Assembly: GCA_016785225.1 (NCBI GenBank)
Contig: JAFBJZ010000900.1
Coordinates: 186,001-250,000, forward strand
Direction of reading: 5' to 3'
Length of the DNA stretch: 64,000 nt
Origin: Psettodes erumei
Lineage: Eukaryota > Chordata > Actinopteri > Pleuronectiformes > Psettodidae
Positions 62,586 to 64,000 of this stretch are shown here, in pieces. Each line of letters opens with the position of its first letter. The first letter of the stretch is position 1. The notes below the pieces were generated by a model. That model saw only the letters and a list, made by a program, of their open reading frames with translations. It made no database searches and was not told the origin of the DNA. A program made the translations under genes and the position numbers.

Positions 62586-62697
62586 ATAGAGTAAAATCTG
62601 AAAGTTGCTTCAGGCACGTTGCGGCCTTTGTTGCTGTAAATTACCTCAGTTCTTGATTAAAGAAAGCGTCAAAGTGTCTAAGCTCTCAAGTTGCCTA

Positions 62698-62700
<3 letters not shown>

Positions 62701-62733
<33 letters not shown>

Positions 62734-62748
62734 TCGGACATAAAGCGG

Positions 62749-62779
<31 letters not shown>
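62701..62779. repeat. Paired CA microsatellites
   Basis: A 30-base CA run (62701-62730) and a 29-base AC run (62751-62779) are separated by a 20-base unique spacer. Confidence 0.96.
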
Positions 62780-62781
<2 letters not shown>

Positions 62782-63465
62782 ATTCAACAAACGCTCACAC
62801 ACAAATTCACAATTACTCATTGGTTTGCCGGTTAATGATTTGACTTAAGAGGAGAGGGAATTAAATGGTTGACTTGGCAGACTTTCGCGAGATGCTCAGC
62901 ATCCACAACTTTTCCCTCCTCTTCATCCTGCTCCTCTTCTCTTCCCTATCCTACCTTCTGCCCTCCATTCTGCATAGTGATGCCTTTTTGAATTGAGCTG
63001 TTCATTCAGCCAAGCACAGATAAGTGCCAAATCGAGGGACGAACACAAAGGAGAAATAAAAGAAGGAAGCTGAAAGATGGGAATGGGAGGGGTGAAGCTT
63101 TTGGGCGAAGATGAAAAATGGTTTTGTTCCCCCTCTTTCCTTCTCTCGCTCTCGCTCTCTCTTATACCTTAACAAGGGCAAAGAGAGGAAGGAGAAAAGT
63201 AAAGTCCTCTGCACGCAGTGAGCCAAATCTTCAGTAGATATACAGTCTTCAGAGTTTTAGTAGGATTTTATTTCCAACTATGAAATGAGCTTAAAGGTGA
63301 TATCTACAATGGCGTTTTAGGGTAAGAAAAAAAAGCACCAGGGAAGGTGATAATAATCACAGAAAAAACTCTGAGTTTCTTAGATTAAAGTCAGGAAAAA
63401 TGTGGGGGTTTTGTCAAGCAACCACATCACCTCACTTTGCAAGGTTGGACCAACCTCATCACACC
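62780..63465. other. Non-coding intron 3 sequence
   Basis: No gene or recognised element. It contains a short pyrimidine-rich stretch at 62905-62965 and a CTCTCGCTCTCGCTCTCTC tract near 63140-63160. Confidence 0.65.
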
Positions 63466-63582
63466 ATGCCACTGCCTGCAGTGGATGACCTAATCCAATT
63501 ATACTATGCAATCAGATTTGGCGATGAGGAAAAATTTTTAGCCGAGCATCATTGCCCTGAACTGGGCCTATTTAAGAGGTAA
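63466..63582 (+). pseudogene. Fragment resembling a transposase/integrase N-terminal helix-turn-helix
   Basis: A 38-codon frame reads DDLIQLYYAIRFGDEEKFLAEHH and ends ELGLFKR. It resembles the N-terminal DNA-binding region (LIxxYYxxGxxxKEILxxLxxxH ... LxLFRR) of a family of fish and invertebrate transposon proteins with an rve-type integrase core. The second helix appears deleted between the HH and LGLF parts. No integrase domain follows before the window edge. The end overlaps a donor-like AAGAG|GTAATT. Low-confidence similarity from memory. Confidence 0.3.
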
Positions 63583-64000
63583 TTGCTGCACTTCTCTCAT
63601 ATTTTTGATTTTATTTTCAAAGAATATACTAGCTGTTTTCCAGTAAATTTACAACTTAAATCTCAGAATTCTCAGGGGGGGTTTTCTCTGACTATAATGC
63701 AAGTGCAAAAATGCAAATTGATACATTTGTGCATTTTGTACCTGAATCCTGTGCCAGGACCACAGGCACTCTGGAAAGAGAATAGTGAAGGACAAAAATA
63801 CAACAGGGGGCTCAGAATGACAAGGAGGATGGAGAAGATTTGACAGCAAAAGAGAAGAAAGAAAGGTGTTTTTGAGAGAAAAGCTACTGCACAGGGTAGA
63901 GCTAGTCCCAGCGATTCAAACATTATTCACTTCTGGGGACATTTGTTGTTGTTTTTTTAAACACTTTTCTTTTGTGTCATGGCATGCAGATTGAAGGTAT
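63583..64000. other. Non-coding sequence to the window edge
   Basis: No gene is recognised and no exon 4 of cntnap2. The stretch is AT-rich with a G7 run near 63676. Confidence 0.65.

Larger units (their letters stand above)
49768..64000 (+). other. cntnap2: cntnap2 intron 3, 5' portion
   Basis: The intron begins with a strong GTGAGT donor. Exon 4 should begin after a complete Trp codon with residues of the AFPGN/RYVRI/WNGEG region of the discoidin domain. No such reading is visible up to the right edge, so intron 3 exceeds 14.2 kb. It contains an unassigned inverted-repeat element, a CpG-dense TATA-containing segment and microsatellites, annotated separately. Confidence 0.88.

Noticed and set aside
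62701..62779. Repeat-spacer-repeat pattern reminiscent of a CRISPR array
   Set aside because: The repeats are pure CA dinucleotides with a single spacer in a vertebrate intron. This is a microsatellite pair.
49768..64000. Search for cntnap2 exon 4
   Set aside because: No phase-0 acceptor followed by an AFPGN- or WNGEG-like discoidin segment was seen, so exon 4 is taken to lie outside the window.
1..64000. Bacterial, phage or viral gene clusters, operons or defence systems
   Set aside because: No dense same-strand coding, no ribosome-binding sites and no recognisable prokaryotic or viral genes. The window is vertebrate intron sequence.

Overview
This window is vertebrate nuclear DNA, almost certainly from a ray-finned fish and probably a percomorph. 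It is mostly intron. Dinucleotide microsatellites are abundant. There are decayed fish-type Tc1/mariner, hAT and L1/Tx1-like elements, and two copies of a tRNA-derived SINE of a kind common in percomorph genomes. No bacterial gene organisation is present. The only strongly supported protein-coding sequence is two exons on the + strand of a neurexin-superfamily gene, recognised as cntnap2 (contactin-associated protein-like 2, Caspr2). Which teleost co-orthologue (a or b) cannot be decided from two exons.

Layout. Positions 1-37165 are the 3' part of a very long intron 1 (over 37 kb, start outside the window). Positions 37166-37276 are exon 2 (111 bp). Positions 37277-49573 are intron 2 (12,297 bp). 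Positions 49574-49767 are exon 3 (194 bp). Positions 49768-64000 are the 5' part of intron 3 (over 14.2 kb). The exons join in frame and encode the N-terminal and middle parts of the extracellular discoidin (F5/8 type C) domain. Exon 1 (signal peptide) and exon 4 (rest of the discoidin domain) are not in the window.

Intron 1 holds a Tc1/mariner relic (about 2728-3948), a SINE (about 10590-10875), a non-autonomous hAT-like element with recognisable inverted ends (14568-15845), a possible repeat (17340-17640), an A-tailed GC-rich segment (18760-19085), the tail of an L1/Tx1-like LINE ORF2 on the minus strand (about 25075-26095), a second SINE (about 30600-30765), and several AT-rich, homeodomain-site-rich stretches that look like conserved non-coding elements. 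Intron 2 carries an interspersed repeat end (about 41580-41840), a degenerate tRNA-like segment (43690-43762) and remarkable polypyrimidine tracts (39885-40150, 42176-42440, 44760-45700, 46590-47600). Intron 3 carries a 314-bp TA-flanked inverted-repeat element that I cannot assign to a family (56176-56489). Just beyond it is a CpG-dense, TATA-containing segment with a possible small first exon (56580-56850). Near the right edge is a short fragment resembling a transposase helix-turn-helix (63466-63582).

I found no evidence for a wholly new multi-gene system. The items most worth testing are the possible internal promoter in intron 3, the unassigned inverted-repeat element beside it, the weak exon 2 donor abutting a CA repeat, and the candidate conserved non-coding blocks. 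Repeat family names come from memory of family consensus sequences, not from a search.
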